A stretch of 64,000 nucleotides of DNA from Rhodospirillaceae bacterium (GTDB taxonomy: Bacteria; Pseudomonadota; Alphaproteobacteria; GCA-2731375), in the NCBI GenBank assembly GCA_018660265.1, contig JABJKS010000089.1:62001-126000 (forward strand), given 5' to 3'. Positions 28,460-37,469 of the stretch are shown here, one piece after another. Below the pieces are notes generated by a model. That model saw only the letters and a program-made list of their open reading frames with translations. It did not search any database and had not been told where the DNA came from. The position numbers and the translations under genes were made by a program. Position 1 is the stretch's first letter, and every line of letters starts with the position of its first letter.

Positions 28460-28972
28460 ATGACCTTGAGCATTGAAATAGTCGAGGCGGACATTACGAC
28501 CTTGGATGTGGACGCCATCGTCAATGCAGCGAACGAACAACTGCGCCGGGGCGGTGGTGTCTGTGGCGCCATCCACGCAGCAGCCGGACCTGGGTTGGAG
28601 CAGGAATGCCTGACATTGGGCGGCTGCCCCACTGGCCAGGCGCGCATGACCGGGGGCCATGACCTCGTCGCACGCCATGTGATCCACGCCGTGGGACCTG
28701 TCTGGTATGGTGGAGATCACGACGAAGCGACGCTGTTGGCCAGTTGCTATCGCCATTGCTATCAATTGGCCGACCTGGCGAACCTGACGTCCATCGCTTT
28801 TCCCGCCATCTCCACTGGCATATTCGGCTATCCTTTGGTGGCAGCGACAGAGATCGCCGTGGGCGCAGCGAGAGCCTATCAAGCGGACCCTGGCAGTCTG
28901 CGCCGCATCGTCCTTTGCTGTTTCGGAACCGATGTAGCCGAGATTTATTCTAGAGCCGCCAACCAGACTTGA
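28460..28972 (+). CDS. macrodomain protein (ADP-ribose / O-acetyl-ADP-ribose hydrolase type)
   Basis: A 170-residue protein made of one macrodomain: VEADITTLDVDAIVNAANEQL, GGGVCGAIHAAAG and FPAISTGIFGYPL match the YmdB/MacroD class. These enzymes remove ADP-ribose from proteins or nucleic acids and hydrolyse O-acetyl-ADP-ribose. Asn and Asp of the ADP-ribose site (DAIVNAAN) are present. It starts 15 bp after the permease stop. Its 3' end overlaps the convergent DUF1499 gene by 28 bp. Confidence 0.92.
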   Translation: MTLSIEIVEADITTLDVDAIVNAANEQLRRGGGVCGAIHAAAGPGLEQECLTLGGCPTGQARMTGGHDLVARHVIHAVGPVWYGGDHDEATLLASCYRHCYQLADLANLTSIAFPAISTGIFGYPLVAATEIAVGAARAYQADPGSLRRIVLCCFGTDVAEIYSRAANQT

Positions 28973-29448
28973 ATGCGGGCTTCATTGACCCCGAAATCAC
29001 TGCGTCCATAGTGGGAGCGGCTGTAGATGGCCAAGGTTGAACGGCTTTCATCCAAGGGTATGAAACGCACGGTAATGCTGTCGGGAAACCGCATCAATTT
29101 GCTGCGCTGGACAAAGTCATACTGCAGACCAGGGCCATCTTTTGCGCCCGCCGTGATGCGCGGCTGATCAGCCAGCATCGTCATCCAACGGTCTTTCAAG
29201 GCAATGGCAGAAATGGCAAAGACCGGGCTGATCATATGGGGCTTGGCTTGGCAGTGCCCCTCGGGACAAACCAGAAACTGGTTCGGCTTTGGGGTCAGCT
29301 GCAATGTTTTGAAATCCACCACCAACGCCTCCATTGGACCAAAAACAACGGTGAGGGATTTTTCCGCCCCCAGAACAACGAAGACCACCACCAACAGAGC
29401 GGCCAAGGCAACAACCGCCTTAATGCTGTTTTTCAACTGTTTACCCAT
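28945..29448 (-). CDS. DUF1499 family protein with N-terminal membrane anchor
   Basis: 167 residues from the ATG at 29448, preferred because AGGGAG lies just upstream. A longer frame back to 29523 runs into repeat copy B. One N-terminal hydrophobic segment (about 8-27, VVALAALLVVVFVVLGA) is followed by the DUF1499 domain: PNQFLVCPEGHC, VQRSKLMRFPDSITV and YSRSHYGRSDFGVNEARIQ. It faces the periplasm or is membrane-anchored. The function of the family is unknown. It overlaps the macrodomain gene tail to tail. Confidence 0.82.
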   Translation of the reverse strand: MGKQLKNSIKAVVALAALLVVVFVVLGAEKSLTVVFGPMEALVVDFKTLQLTPKPNQFLVCPEGHCQAKPHMISPVFAISAIALKDRWMTMLADQPRITAGAKDGPGLQYDFVQRSKLMRFPDSITVRFIPLDESRSTLAIYSRSHYGRSDFGVNEARIQVWLAALE

Positions 29449-29465
29449 CGCCCTATACTCCCTGA

Positions 29466-29575
29466 AGCATTTCCGACAAGGAAATGCTCCGACTCTTAAG
29501 AATCGAGCAATTTTTCCAATCACTTAGAATCGCCCAGGGAATTTGGGCGATTCTCTTTTGATCGGAATTGCTCTA
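29466..29575 (+). repeat. dispersed two-hairpin palindromic repeat, copy B
   Basis: Same design and orientation as the copy at 6686. Hairpin AGCATTTCC/GGAAATGCT (29466-29488) is followed by the shared linker, then GAATCGCCC/GGGCGATTC (29527-29553), and the end GGAATTGCTCTA. It fills the gap between two minus-strand genes. Its last bases CTA are, on the minus strand, the TAG stop codon of the DUF917 gene. Confidence 0.85.
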
Positions 29576-30664
29576 ATCCAAATCTTCAACCGGCACAAAT
29601 GCGTCCGCCAAACCGAACGCTGCCGGGCCAAACGCCGCCAGGGCCGCCTCGGTGCGCATGATGGCTGGGGCGGAAACAGCCATGACCGTGACCCGTTGGC
29701 CATAGCGTAACCGCTCTGTCGTGATCGGCTGGGCCATCTCCGTATCCAGAATGCAGACTAAATCCGGCACCATGGCACGCAAAACATCGCCCTGACGGGC
29801 CACCAGAAACTCGTTCTGAAACTCGATGGTCAGAGGCAAACCAGCAGCCTCCTCATCAACAATGCTGACCTTGCCAATGGCCCAGCCCTGCCGCGTCTCC
29901 CGCGTCAGATCCATAACCTTACCCTGATACAGAACCTTTGCATGGCCATAGTGGGTCCCAGCCAACATCTCCACCAAGGCCGCGAAAGGCTCCCGGTTTT
30001 CAGCCCGGGACTCCCGTAGATTGGCCCCAATCGCCTGGCATAGGGACGTCGTGCCGGGAATTGCGACCCGTCGGGCCGTCCTCCCGTCCATGGGATAGGA
30101 TGCCATGGCTGCGCGTGCGCCCATGCGAATGGCGATGCCCCGGGCGATATATTCCGCCCTGGTGTCATCGTCGATATCCAAAATCGTGGTATCGCCGTGT
30201 TCCGAGGCGAGAGCAAATGGTGCGGAGGAAACCCCATAAACCGAGAATGTGACCATCTGCAATTCGGGAAAGGCCCGCCCCATACCGTCCGCATCAATCA
30301 CCGGCTTGCCCAGCATGGCAGCAATATAGATCGGCATCATTGAGTTGGAGCCCCCCGCTTCGAAGGCCAGCAGTGCATCGATGGACCGGCCCAGATGCTT
30401 TTCCAGGGCCAGGACGGCGGCGGCGGGTTGATCGGCCCCCATGATCTTTTCGATGGCCACCGTAGGCGCGCCCAGATTACCGCAGGAGACGACCAGGGCG
30501 TCGTCTTCCAGCTCATCCAGGGACAGCAGGGTGACGGGGCCGTTTTCTATCATGGCCCGGCGGGTCATCAAAGTGGCGATATAGGGATCACCACCGCCGC
30601 CCGTACCCAGGAAGGTGGCGCCTAAGGCAATATCGTCCAGATCTTCAAGACCGATTTTGATCAT
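29573..30664 (-). CDS. DUF917 family protein (hydantoinase-associated)
   Basis: 363 residues. DDIALGATFLGTGGGGDPYIATLM at the start and DADGMGRAFPELQMVTFSV in the middle are DUF917 marks. DUF917 proteins usually pair with hydantoinase/oxoprolinase-type ATP-dependent amidohydrolases, as here: the start overlaps the preceding hydantoinase gene by 4 bp. The partner complex probably opens a cyclic amide or related ring. The stop codon is contributed by repeat copy B, so the original C-terminus may have been slightly altered. Confidence 0.88.
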   Translation of the reverse strand: MIKIGLEDLDDIALGATFLGTGGGGDPYIATLMTRRAMIENGPVTLLSLDELEDDALVVSCGNLGAPTVAIEKIMGADQPAAAVLALEKHLGRSIDALLAFEAGGSNSMMPIYIAAMLGKPVIDADGMGRAFPELQMVTFSVYGVSSAPFALASEHGDTTILDIDDDTRAEYIARGIAIRMGARAAMASYPMDGRTARRVAIPGTTSLCQAIGANLRESRAENREPFAALVEMLAGTHYGHAKVLYQGKVMDLTRETRQGWAIGKVSIVDEEAAGLPLTIEFQNEFLVARQGDVLRAMVPDLVCILDTEMAQPITTERLRYGQRVTVMAVSAPAIMRTEAALAAFGPAAFGLADAFVPVEDLD

Positions 30665-32235
30665 TGCCCACCCCCGTCCAGATCACCGACAACCTTGACC
30701 CGCAGGCGGGTGGCATTGCCCGGCAGATAGCTAAGGGGTATTTCATCCATCTCCACAACACGTACCGTCGCGGCATCGGCACCGGCTTCAACGGCCTGCG
30801 CCCTGGCCTCCTCCCTGGCTGCCGCCACCGCCTGGTCCCGGCTGATGCCGTCCAGGGAAAAAATCCGGTCGCATTCCCCGCCCACCATGGCGATGGAGGC
30901 ACCAATGGCATTGGCCACCTGACCGTGGCCGGGCCGGACAATTTCACCACCCGCAATATGGCTGCCGCCCAGAACCGGCGCGCCGCCACCGACCAGGATC
31001 ACCGGCAGGCTGGCAGCACTTGGGCGGACCCGCTCCAACGCCCGGGCGACCATTTCGACCGCCTGGTTCAGTGCCGCGTCTACATTTTCAAGACCGGCAA
31101 CTTCTTCGCCATCACCCAAATTCATCTGTCCACCGGCGACGGCAATATCGCTCATGGTCAAGGTATCGCCGCCAAAGACCAGAGCACGCTGTTGCAGTTC
31201 AAAGCCGACCGAGTCTGGCCCGATCCGGGCACCGCCATCGCGCACCAGACTGCCGCCGCCGAGGCCAAGGGCGAGGAGGTCCGGCATGCGGAAATTTGTC
31301 CGTACCCCGCCGACTTCCACGGTCATGGCGGCTTCCCGTGGAAAGCCATCCAGTAACAAGCCGATGTCCGTCGTGGTGCCGCCGACATCCACGACCAGGG
31401 CATCATTCAAGCCGGACAACACCGCCGCCCCGCGCATGGAATTGGTCGGGCCAGAGGCAAAGGTTAGGACCGGGTATCGGGCCGCATGCGCCGCCGTCAT
31501 CAAGGTGCCGTCGTTCTGGCTGATATACAGTGGTGCCGCGAGGCCAAGATCATCAATGGCCTGGCTGAAAGCGCCCAGGACCACGCCCGCCAGACCGGAC
31601 AGGGCGGCATTCAGAATGGCGGCGTTTTCCCGCTCCAACAAGCCAATGCGGCCAATGCGGTGGGACAGGGTGATTGCGGCAGCGGGCAATTCCCGACGCA
31701 ATATGGCCTCGGCCCGATGTTCCATCTCCGCATCCAGGGGTGAAAACACAGAGGTGATCGCGACGGCATCAATGCCCTGATCGCGAATTTTCCTGGCAGC
31801 CGCTGACAGTTCGGCCTCGTCCAGGGGAGAGATTTCCCGACCGTCAAACTCCAATCCGCCGTGAAGAAAATAGTAATCCCCGCCTACCACGGCGCGGAGG
31901 TCTTCCGGCCAATCCGTCATCGGCGGCACCGCCGTGGTGGCGGGTGCAGCCAGACGCAGAACGGCAACCCGGTTCAGACGCCGGCGTTCAATGACCGCAT
32001 TGGTGAATTGCGTGGTGCCCAGCATGACCGCGAAGATATCACCCGCCACGGCCCCGCCCTGTTCCAACACCGCGCCGGCGGCGGCAACGATGGCATCCGT
32101 GATGCGCGCGCCGGTCGATACCTTGTGCCAGGCGACAACCCGATCGCCGTCCATCAAAACCGCATCCGTATTGGTGCCGCCAACATCGATGCCCAAGCGC
32201 AGCCTGGGATGATGCGACGGCGGCGTCTTATTCAT
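30661..32235 (-). CDS. hydantoinase/oxoprolinase family protein (HyuA-like)
   Basis: 524 residues with the ASKHA-type nucleotide site of HyuA/OplA proteins: [17 protein letters not shown] near 14-30, [13 protein letters not shown] around 90-102 and [16 protein letters not shown] near 285-300. The family hydrolyses hydantoins, 5-oxoproline or carboxylates acetone-type substrates with ATP. The substrate here is unknown. It overlaps uvrA upstream (4 bp) and the DUF917 gene downstream (4 bp). The overlap with uvrA places a catabolic pair behind an SOS-controlled gene. Confidence 0.9.
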   Translation of the reverse strand: MNKTPPSHHPRLRLGIDVGGTNTDAVLMDGDRVVAWHKVSTGARITDAIVAAAGAVLEQGGAVAGDIFAVMLGTTQFTNAVIERRRLNRVAVLRLAAPATTAVPPMTDWPEDLRAVVGGDYYFLHGGLEFDGREISPLDEAELSAAARKIRDQGIDAVAITSVFSPLDAEMEHRAEAILRRELPAAAITLSHRIGRIGLLERENAAILNAALSGLAGVVLGAFSQAIDDLGLAAPLYISQNDGTLMTAAHAARYPVLTFASGPTNSMRGAAVLSGLNDALVVDVGGTTTDIGLLLDGFPREAAMTVEVGGVRTNFRMPDLLALGLGGGSLVRDGGARIGPDSVGFELQQRALVFGGDTLTMSDIAVAGGQMNLGDGEEVAGLENVDAALNQAVEMVARALERVRPSAASLPVILVGGGAPVLGGSHIAGGEIVRPGHGQVANAIGASIAMVGGECDRIFSLDGISRDQAVAAAREEARAQAVEAGADAATVRVVEMDEIPLSYLPGNATRLRVKVVGDLDGGGQ

Positions 32236-35216
32236 GCCGCAGATTTCCGCTTCGCCCCAGAACTAGATTTGGAACTAGATTTGGATTTGGATTTGGATTT
32301 CGGCTTCGCCTTAGATTTTGGCGTTGCCTTTGGCTTCACTTTGGTTTTCGTTATGGTTTTCGTTTTGGCGGGCGCGGGAAGTGCCGGTTGCCGCCGCAGC
32401 AGATCCTTCAGATAATGCCCGGTGTAACTTTCCGCCACGGTCGCCACGTCCTCCGGCGTGCCTTCGGCAACAATACGACCGCCGCCACTGCCCCCCTCGG
32501 GACCCAGATCGATGACCCAATCGGCGGTCTTGATAACTTCCAGGTTATGTTCGATGACCACGATGGTGTTGCCCGCATCGACCAGGGCATGCAGGACATC
32601 CAGCAACTTGCGCACATCATCAAAATGCAGGCCCGTGGTTGGTTCGTCCAGGATATACAGGGTCCGCCCTGTGGCACGGCGGGACAGCTCCTTGGCCAGC
32701 TTGACCCGTTGCGCCTCACCCCCTGACAATGTCGTGGCCTGCTGGCCAACATGGATATAACCCAGACCGACCTTTTGCAGGGTGACCATCTTGTCCCGCA
32801 CCACGGGCACGGCCTTAAAGAACTCCGCCCCTTCATCCACGGTCATGTCCAGCACATCGGCGATGGATTTGCCCCGGAACTTAATTTCCAGGGTTTCCCG
32901 ATTATAACGCCGGCCCAGACAGACATCACATTGCACATAAATGTCGGGCAGAAAATGCATCTCGATCTTGACCAGGCCATCGCCCTGACAGGCCTCGCAC
33001 CGCCCGCCCTTGACGTTGAAGGAAAAGCGCCCCGGTTTATAACCCCGCAGCACCGCCTCCGGCAGGGCGGCGAACCAATCCCTGATGGGGGTAAAGGCCC
33101 CCGTGTAGGTCGCCGGGTTGGAGCGCGGCGTCCGACCAATGGGGGATTGATCAATGTCCACCACCTTGTCGAGAAAATGCAGACCTTCAATTTTTCTGAA
33201 TGCGCCCGGATGATCCCGCGCCCCGTTCAGGAATTTGGCCAGGGCTTTGTACAGCGTCTCTATCAACAGGGTTGATTTACCACTGCCCGAAACCCCGGTG
33301 AAACAGGTGAATGTCCCCAAGGGAATATGGGCATCGACGTTTTGCAGATTGTTGGACGATGCCCCGATGACAGCCAGCTGCTGCCCTTTCGTGGCCTGCC
33401 GCCGCTTTTGCGGCAGCGGGATCTGTTTCATGCCGGTCAGATATTGCCCGGTCAAACTGTCCGGTGCGGCCATGATTTCTTCCGGCGTGCCGTGGGCCAC
33501 CAGATAGCCGCCATGTTCACCCGCCGCCGGGCCCAGATCAAAGACATAGTCCGCGCTGCGGATCGCCTCCTCATCATGCTCCACCACGATCACGGAATTG
33601 CCCAGATCCCGCAGGTTCACCAGGGTTTCCAACAATCGCGCATTGTCCCGCTGATGCAGCCCGATGGAAGGTTCATCCAGCACGTAGAGAACACCCGTCA
33701 GGCCCGAGCCGATTTGCGAGGCCAGGCGAATGCGTTGACTTTCACCCCCCGACAAAGTGCCCGATGCCCTGGATAACGTGAGGTATTCCAGCCCCACGTT
33801 GACCAGAAAGCCCAGGCGGTCATTGATCTCCTTGAGAACCCGGCCGCCGATCTCCATCTGTCGCGGGGTCAATGAATTTTCAAGGGTGGCGAACCAATTC
33901 CGCGCATCCAAAATTGACAAAGCCGTCGCCTTGCCGATGTTTTTGTCCGCGATCCGGACCACCAATGCCTCTTCCTTCAGACGATGGCCGTCGCAGGTCT
34001 CGCACGTGGTGATATTCTGGTACCGCTCCAACTCCTCCCGCACCCAGGCGGAGTCTGTTTCCCGATAACGCCGTTCCATATTGGGAATGACGCCTTCGAA
34101 CGGTTTCGATGTCTTATAGCTGCGCAGACCATCGTCGTAGGTCATCTCAACCTTGGTCTTGCCGGTGCCATACAGGATGGCCTTGCGGACCTTTTCAGGC
34201 AGTTCATGCCAGGGATAGGTGGTGGAGATTTTGAAGTGCCGGGCCAGGCTGTCCAGGGTTTGGGTATAGTAGGGTGAGGTCGTCTTGGACCAGGGTGCCA
34301 CGGCCCCGTCACGCAGGCTCAAATTCTCATCCGGTATGGACAGTTCGGGATCAAAATAGAGTTGATTGCCCAGGCCGTCGCAGGAGGGACAGGCACCAAA
34401 GGGATTGTTGAAGGAAAACAGTCGCGGCTCTATCTCGGCAATTGTGAAGCCTGAAACAGGGCAGGCAAAGCGGGCCGAGAATGTCGTCTGCGTCTCGCCA
34501 TCAGCCGTTTCCACCACCGCCAGACCGTCGGCCAGGTCCAGGGCGATTTCCAAACTGTCCGCCAGGCGGGTCTGTAGATCATCCCGCAGCACGACACGGT
34601 CCACCACAACGGAGATATCGTGCTTGATGTTCTTTTCCAGGGCCGGCACCTGGTCAAGTTCATACAATTCGCCGTCAACTTTAATCCGCTGAAAGCCGCG
34701 CTTCATCAGGTCGGCGAATTCCTTGCGGTATTCGCCTTTGCGGCCACGGGCGATGGGGGCCAGCAGATACAGTCGGCTGCCGGTTTCCATCTCCATGATC
34801 CGGTCGACCATCTGACTGATGGTCTGGCTTTCGATGGGCAGGCCGGTGGCGGGCGAATAGGGAATGCCAATGCGGGCCCACAACAGACGCATATAGTCAT
34901 AAATTTCCGTCACCGTGCCAACAGTGGAACGCGGGTTGCGCGAGGTGGTCTTCTGCTCAATAGAAATTGCCGGGGACAAACCGTCAATATGATCCATATC
35001 GGGCTTGTTCATTAACTGCAGGAACTGCCGGGCATAGGCCGACAGGCTTTCCACGTAACGGCGCTGCCCTTCGGCATAAATGGTATCGAAGGCCAGTGAG
35101 GATTTACCGCTGCCCGACAGGCCGGTGATCACGACCAATTGGTCCCGGGGGATCTGGACGTCAATGTTCTTCAGGTTATGTTCGCGGGCGCCGTGGACGG
35201 AGATGAATTTTTGCAT
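32232..35216 (-). CDS. uvrA: excinuclease ABC subunit A with an extra Lys/Ser-rich tail
   Basis: 994 residues. Two ABC-type ATPase modules: Walker [13 protein letters not shown] near 32-43 and [10 protein letters not shown] in the second half. Signatures are [13 protein letters not shown] and [16 protein letters not shown]. Zinc-binding Cys pairs are in CPSCDGLG and [14 protein letters not shown]. UvrA finds bulky DNA lesions with UvrB in nucleotide excision repair. The last ~48 residues are a low-complexity Lys/Ser/Pro/Thr tail beyond the usual ~945-residue length, which may add DNA affinity. An SOS box lies 33 bp upstream of the ATG. Confidence 0.96.
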   Translation of the reverse strand: MQKFISVHGAREHNLKNIDVQIPRDQLVVITGLSGSGKSSLAFDTIYAEGQRRYVESLSAYARQFLQLMNKPDMDHIDGLSPAISIEQKTTSRNPRSTVGTVTEIYDYMRLLWARIGIPYSPATGLPIESQTISQMVDRIMEMETGSRLYLLAPIARGRKGEYRKEFADLMKRGFQRIKVDGELYELDQVPALEKNIKHDISVVVDRVVLRDDLQTRLADSLEIALDLADGLAVVETADGETQTTFSARFACPVSGFTIAEIEPRLFSFNNPFGACPSCDGLGNQLYFDPELSIPDENLSLRDGAVAPWSKTTSPYYTQTLDSLARHFKISTTYPWHELPEKVRKAILYGTGKTKVEMTYDDGLRSYKTSKPFEGVIPNMERRYRETDSAWVREELERYQNITTCETCDGHRLKEEALVVRIADKNIGKATALSILDARNWFATLENSLTPRQMEIGGRVLKEINDRLGFLVNVGLEYLTLSRASGTLSGGESQRIRLASQIGSGLTGVLYVLDEPSIGLHQRDNARLLETLVNLRDLGNSVIVVEHDEEAIRSADYVFDLGPAAGEHGGYLVAHGTPEEIMAAPDSLTGQYLTGMKQIPLPQKRRQATKGQQLAVIGASSNNLQNVDAHIPLGTFTCFTGVSGSGKSTLLIETLYKALAKFLNGARDHPGAFRKIEGLHFLDKVVDIDQSPIGRTPRSNPATYTGAFTPIRDWFAALPEAVLRGYKPGRFSFNVKGGRCEACQGDGLVKIEMHFLPDIYVQCDVCLGRRYNRETLEIKFRGKSIADVLDMTVDEGAEFFKAVPVVRDKMVTLQKVGLGYIHVGQQATTLSGGEAQRVKLAKELSRRATGRTLYILDEPTTGLHFDDVRKLLDVLHALVDAGNTIVVIEHNLEVIKTADWVIDLGPEGGSGGGRIVAEGTPEDVATVAESYTGHYLKDLLRRQPALPAPAKTKTITKTKVKPKATPKSKAKPKSKSKSKSSSKSSSGAKRKSAA
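32258..32310 (-). repeat. short tandem repeat coding the UvrA tail
   Basis: GGATTT hexamers and the longer unit GGAACTAGATTT repeat within this stretch, encoding alternating Lys and Ser. Repeat slippage could change tail length between strains. Confidence 0.65.
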
Positions 35217-35249
35217 GGTTCGACTTTATTGTTTCGAATCTCTAAAAAA

Positions 35250-35264
35250 GAACATAACATGAAC
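35250..35264 (-). promoter_or_regulatory. LexA (SOS) box of uvrA, alphaproteobacterial type
   Basis: On the minus strand GTTC-ATGTTAT-GTTC, exactly GTTC-N7-GTTC, the LexA site known from Rhodobacter and other Alphaproteobacteria. It overlaps a possible -10 (TTATGT) that sits 16 bp from TTGCGG. It is nearer uvrA (33 bp before its start) than ssb (160 bp before its start), so it may control both but most likely uvrA. Confidence 0.8.
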
Positions 35265-35423
35265 ATTACGTGACCGCAAAATCGGTCATAAAATCGCCTA
35301 CTAATTTCTGTGCGATGCCCTGGACTGACCATTATGCGTCGATTCACGGTGGCGAGAACAGGGCCGATGTGGCTATAGTCACTATACGGATTCGCAAGCT
35401 ATATTTAAGGGTCGGATATAACC

Positions 35424-35945
35424 ATGGCAGGCAGCGTCAACAAGGTCATTTTGGTGGGAAATCTGGGCCGCGACCCGGAAGTGCGCAATATGCAGAACGG
35501 CGACCCCATCGTTCATCTCAATCTTGCCACCTCTGAATCGTGGAAGGATAAAAATTCCGGCGAACGGCGGGAAAAGACTGAATGGCACCGGGTGGTCATT
35601 TTTAACGAAAATCTGGGTCGAATCGCCCAGCAATATCTGCGCAAAGGCTCCAAGGTTTATATTGAAGGGCAATTGCAGACCCGCAAATGGCAGGATCAAA
35701 GCGGCGTTGAAAAATATACCACCGAGGTGGTGCTGCAACGTTTCCGTGGTGAGTTGACCATGTTGGATGGCCGCAATGACGGTGGCGGCGGTGGTGGCGG
35801 CGGAAACTACGGTGGCGGTGGTGGCGGCGGTGGTGGCAGCTTCAACGATGGCGACAGCGGCGGCGGCAGTGGCGGCGGCGGCGGCGGCGGTTATGGCAGC
35901 GGTGGTGGTGGTGGCGGCGATTTGGACGATGAAATTCCCTTCTAG
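35424..35945 (+). CDS. ssb: single-stranded DNA-binding protein
   Basis: 173 residues. The OB-fold (1-110) begins [18 protein letters not shown] and includes [20 protein letters not shown] long glycine-rich linker (about 115-163, many GGG runs from GGC/GGT codons) leads to the acidic tip DLDDEIPF, which recruits repair and replication enzymes. It is divergent from uvrA, with which it shares a 207-bp control region. The linker DNA is a near-repetitive GGT/GGC tract and so may vary in length. Confidence 0.97.
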   Translation: MAGSVNKVILVGNLGRDPEVRNMQNGDPIVHLNLATSESWKDKNSGERREKTEWHRVVIFNENLGRIAQQYLRKGSKVYIEGQLQTRKWQDQSGVEKYTTEVVLQRFRGELTMLDGRNDGGGGGGGGNYGGGGGGGGGSFNDGDSGGGSGGGGGGGYGSGGGGGGDLDDEIPF

Positions 35946-35983
35946 CCGAATTTCCAGGCAACCTATCTAAGCCTGCCTACACG

Positions 35984-36208
35984 ATGGCGGTCCGGCATCT
36001 GGTCATTGAATCTATCGAAACCCCTGATGGCGACCGTTGCGTGGACGTCTTTCGCCGGGCAGATAATACCTATGGCTTCGAAGAATATCGCCGTGATCTG
36101 GAAGATCCCCGTGGCTGGTTCCCTATCGCCCACCATCGCGATACCATCTATCAGAATGAAGCTGACGCCAGGGCCGCTGCCAAGGCTAAAGTAAGTTGGT
36201 TACCGTAA
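35984..36208 (+). CDS. small conserved-looking hypothetical protein
   Basis: 74 residues, rich in charged and aromatic residues (FRRADNTYGFEEYRRDLEDP, GWFPIAHH). It starts 38 bp after ssb and ends 18 bp before the aminotransferase gene, in the same direction, so it is probably co-transcribed with the latter. There is no signal peptide or membrane segment. I do not recognise a named family. Codon usage and tight spacing support it as a real gene. Confidence 0.65.
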   Translation: MAVRHLVIESIETPDGDRCVDVFRRADNTYGFEEYRRDLEDPRGWFPIAHHRDTIYQNEADARAAAKAKVSWLP

Positions 36209-36226
36209 AACTTTAGGGAGACTGCC

Positions 36227-37426
36227 GTGGAATTCGCCCCTCGTATGAGCCGCTTTAAGCCCTCGCCCAGCCAGATCGCCTCCGCCCGGGTGCGGGACCT
36301 CCAGGCGGAGGGTCGGACCATCATCAAGCTGACCGCGGGGGAGCCTGACTTTCCGGCCCCCGACCATGCCAAAAGGGCGGTCCTGGATTTGATGGAGCGG
36401 AATGACATTCAGTACACGCCCATCAACGGCACCCTGGCCATGCGCCAGGCGGTACAGGCGAAGTTCAAGCGCGACAACGATCTGGATTATGCCCTGGATC
36501 AAATCGCCGTGGGATCAGGTGCCAAACAGGTGCTGTTCAATACGCTGATGGCGACCGTATCAGCGGGGGATGAGGTCATCATTCCCGGACCCTATTGGGC
36601 CTCCTACCCCGATATGGTCAAGCTGGCGGGCGGTACACCGGTTTTCGTATCGGCAGGGCAGAACGAGAAATTCAAGATGCGCCCGTCGGAGCTGGCGGCG
36701 GCGATCACACCACAGACCAAATGGTTCATGTTCTGCTCCCCCTCCAACCCCACGGGGGCGGCCTATTCCTGGGACGAATTGCAGGCCCTGGCGGATGTTC
36801 TGTTGGCCCACCCCCATGTGCATATCCTGACCGACGATGTCTACGAGCATCTGATTTTCGATGACCATAAATTTGCCACCCTGGCCCAGGTCGAACCTCG
36901 GCTTTACGATCGCACGGTAACCTGCAATTCCGTCTCCAAGGCATTTTCAATGACCGGGTTTCGCGTCGGTTATGCGGGCGGGCCGAAAGATATCATCGCC
37001 AAAATGTCGAATATGCAATCCCAAAGCACCGCCGGCGTCTCTGCCCTGGGTCAGGCCGCAGCCGTCGCCGCCCTGAACGGCCCCCAGGATCTGTTGGCGG
37101 AGCGGGCCGCGAATTTACAACGGCGGCGCGGCATCCTGTTTGAAAAACTGAATGCCGCCAAAGGGTTAAGTTGTGATCTGCCCGACGGTGCCATGTACAT
37201 CTTCTGCTCCTGCGCAGGGGCCATCGGCAAACGGGGGCCGGACGGGCGTGTTATCGAAACGGACACGGATTTCACGATGTATCTACTCGATTCCGTCGGC
37301 GTCGCCGTCGTTCAGGGCGTGGCCTATGGCTTATCGCCTTATTTTAGGGCCAGCTTTGTCGCGCCGGAGGAAGATCTGATCCGCGGCGGTGATTTGATCC
37401 AGGAAGCCTGTGCGGCATTGGTGTGA
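36227..37426 (+). CDS. class I/II pyridoxal-phosphate aminotransferase (aspartate aminotransferase-like)
   Basis: 399 residues from the GTG at 36227 (GGGAG 8 bases upstream). An ATG at 36245 is a second option. The PLP lysine K238 lies in NSVSKAFSMTGFRVGYAGG. CSPSNPTGAAY and LTDDVYEHLIFD with its Asp/Tyr match subgroup I-gamma aspartate/prephenate aminotransferases. It transfers amino groups between aspartate or aromatic amino acids and 2-oxo acids. AspC-like annotation is likely, but substrate choice cannot be proven. Confidence 0.92.
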   Translation: MEFAPRMSRFKPSPSQIASARVRDLQAEGRTIIKLTAGEPDFPAPDHAKRAVLDLMERNDIQYTPINGTLAMRQAVQAKFKRDNDLDYALDQIAVGSGAKQVLFNTLMATVSAGDEVIIPGPYWASYPDMVKLAGGTPVFVSAGQNEKFKMRPSELAAAITPQTKWFMFCSPSNPTGAAYSWDELQALADVLLAHPHVHILTDDVYEHLIFDDHKFATLAQVEPRLYDRTVTCNSVSKAFSMTGFRVGYAGGPKDIIAKMSNMQSQSTAGVSALGQAAAVAALNGPQDLLAERAANLQRRRGILFEKLNAAKGLSCDLPDGAMYIFCSCAGAIGKRGPDGRVIETDTDFTMYLLDSVGVAVVQGVAYGLSPYFRASFVAPEEDLIRGGDLIQEACAALV

Positions 37427-37469
37427 TATCGCAATAGACTAATGCCGCATTTCCGGGCAGCATTACCCT

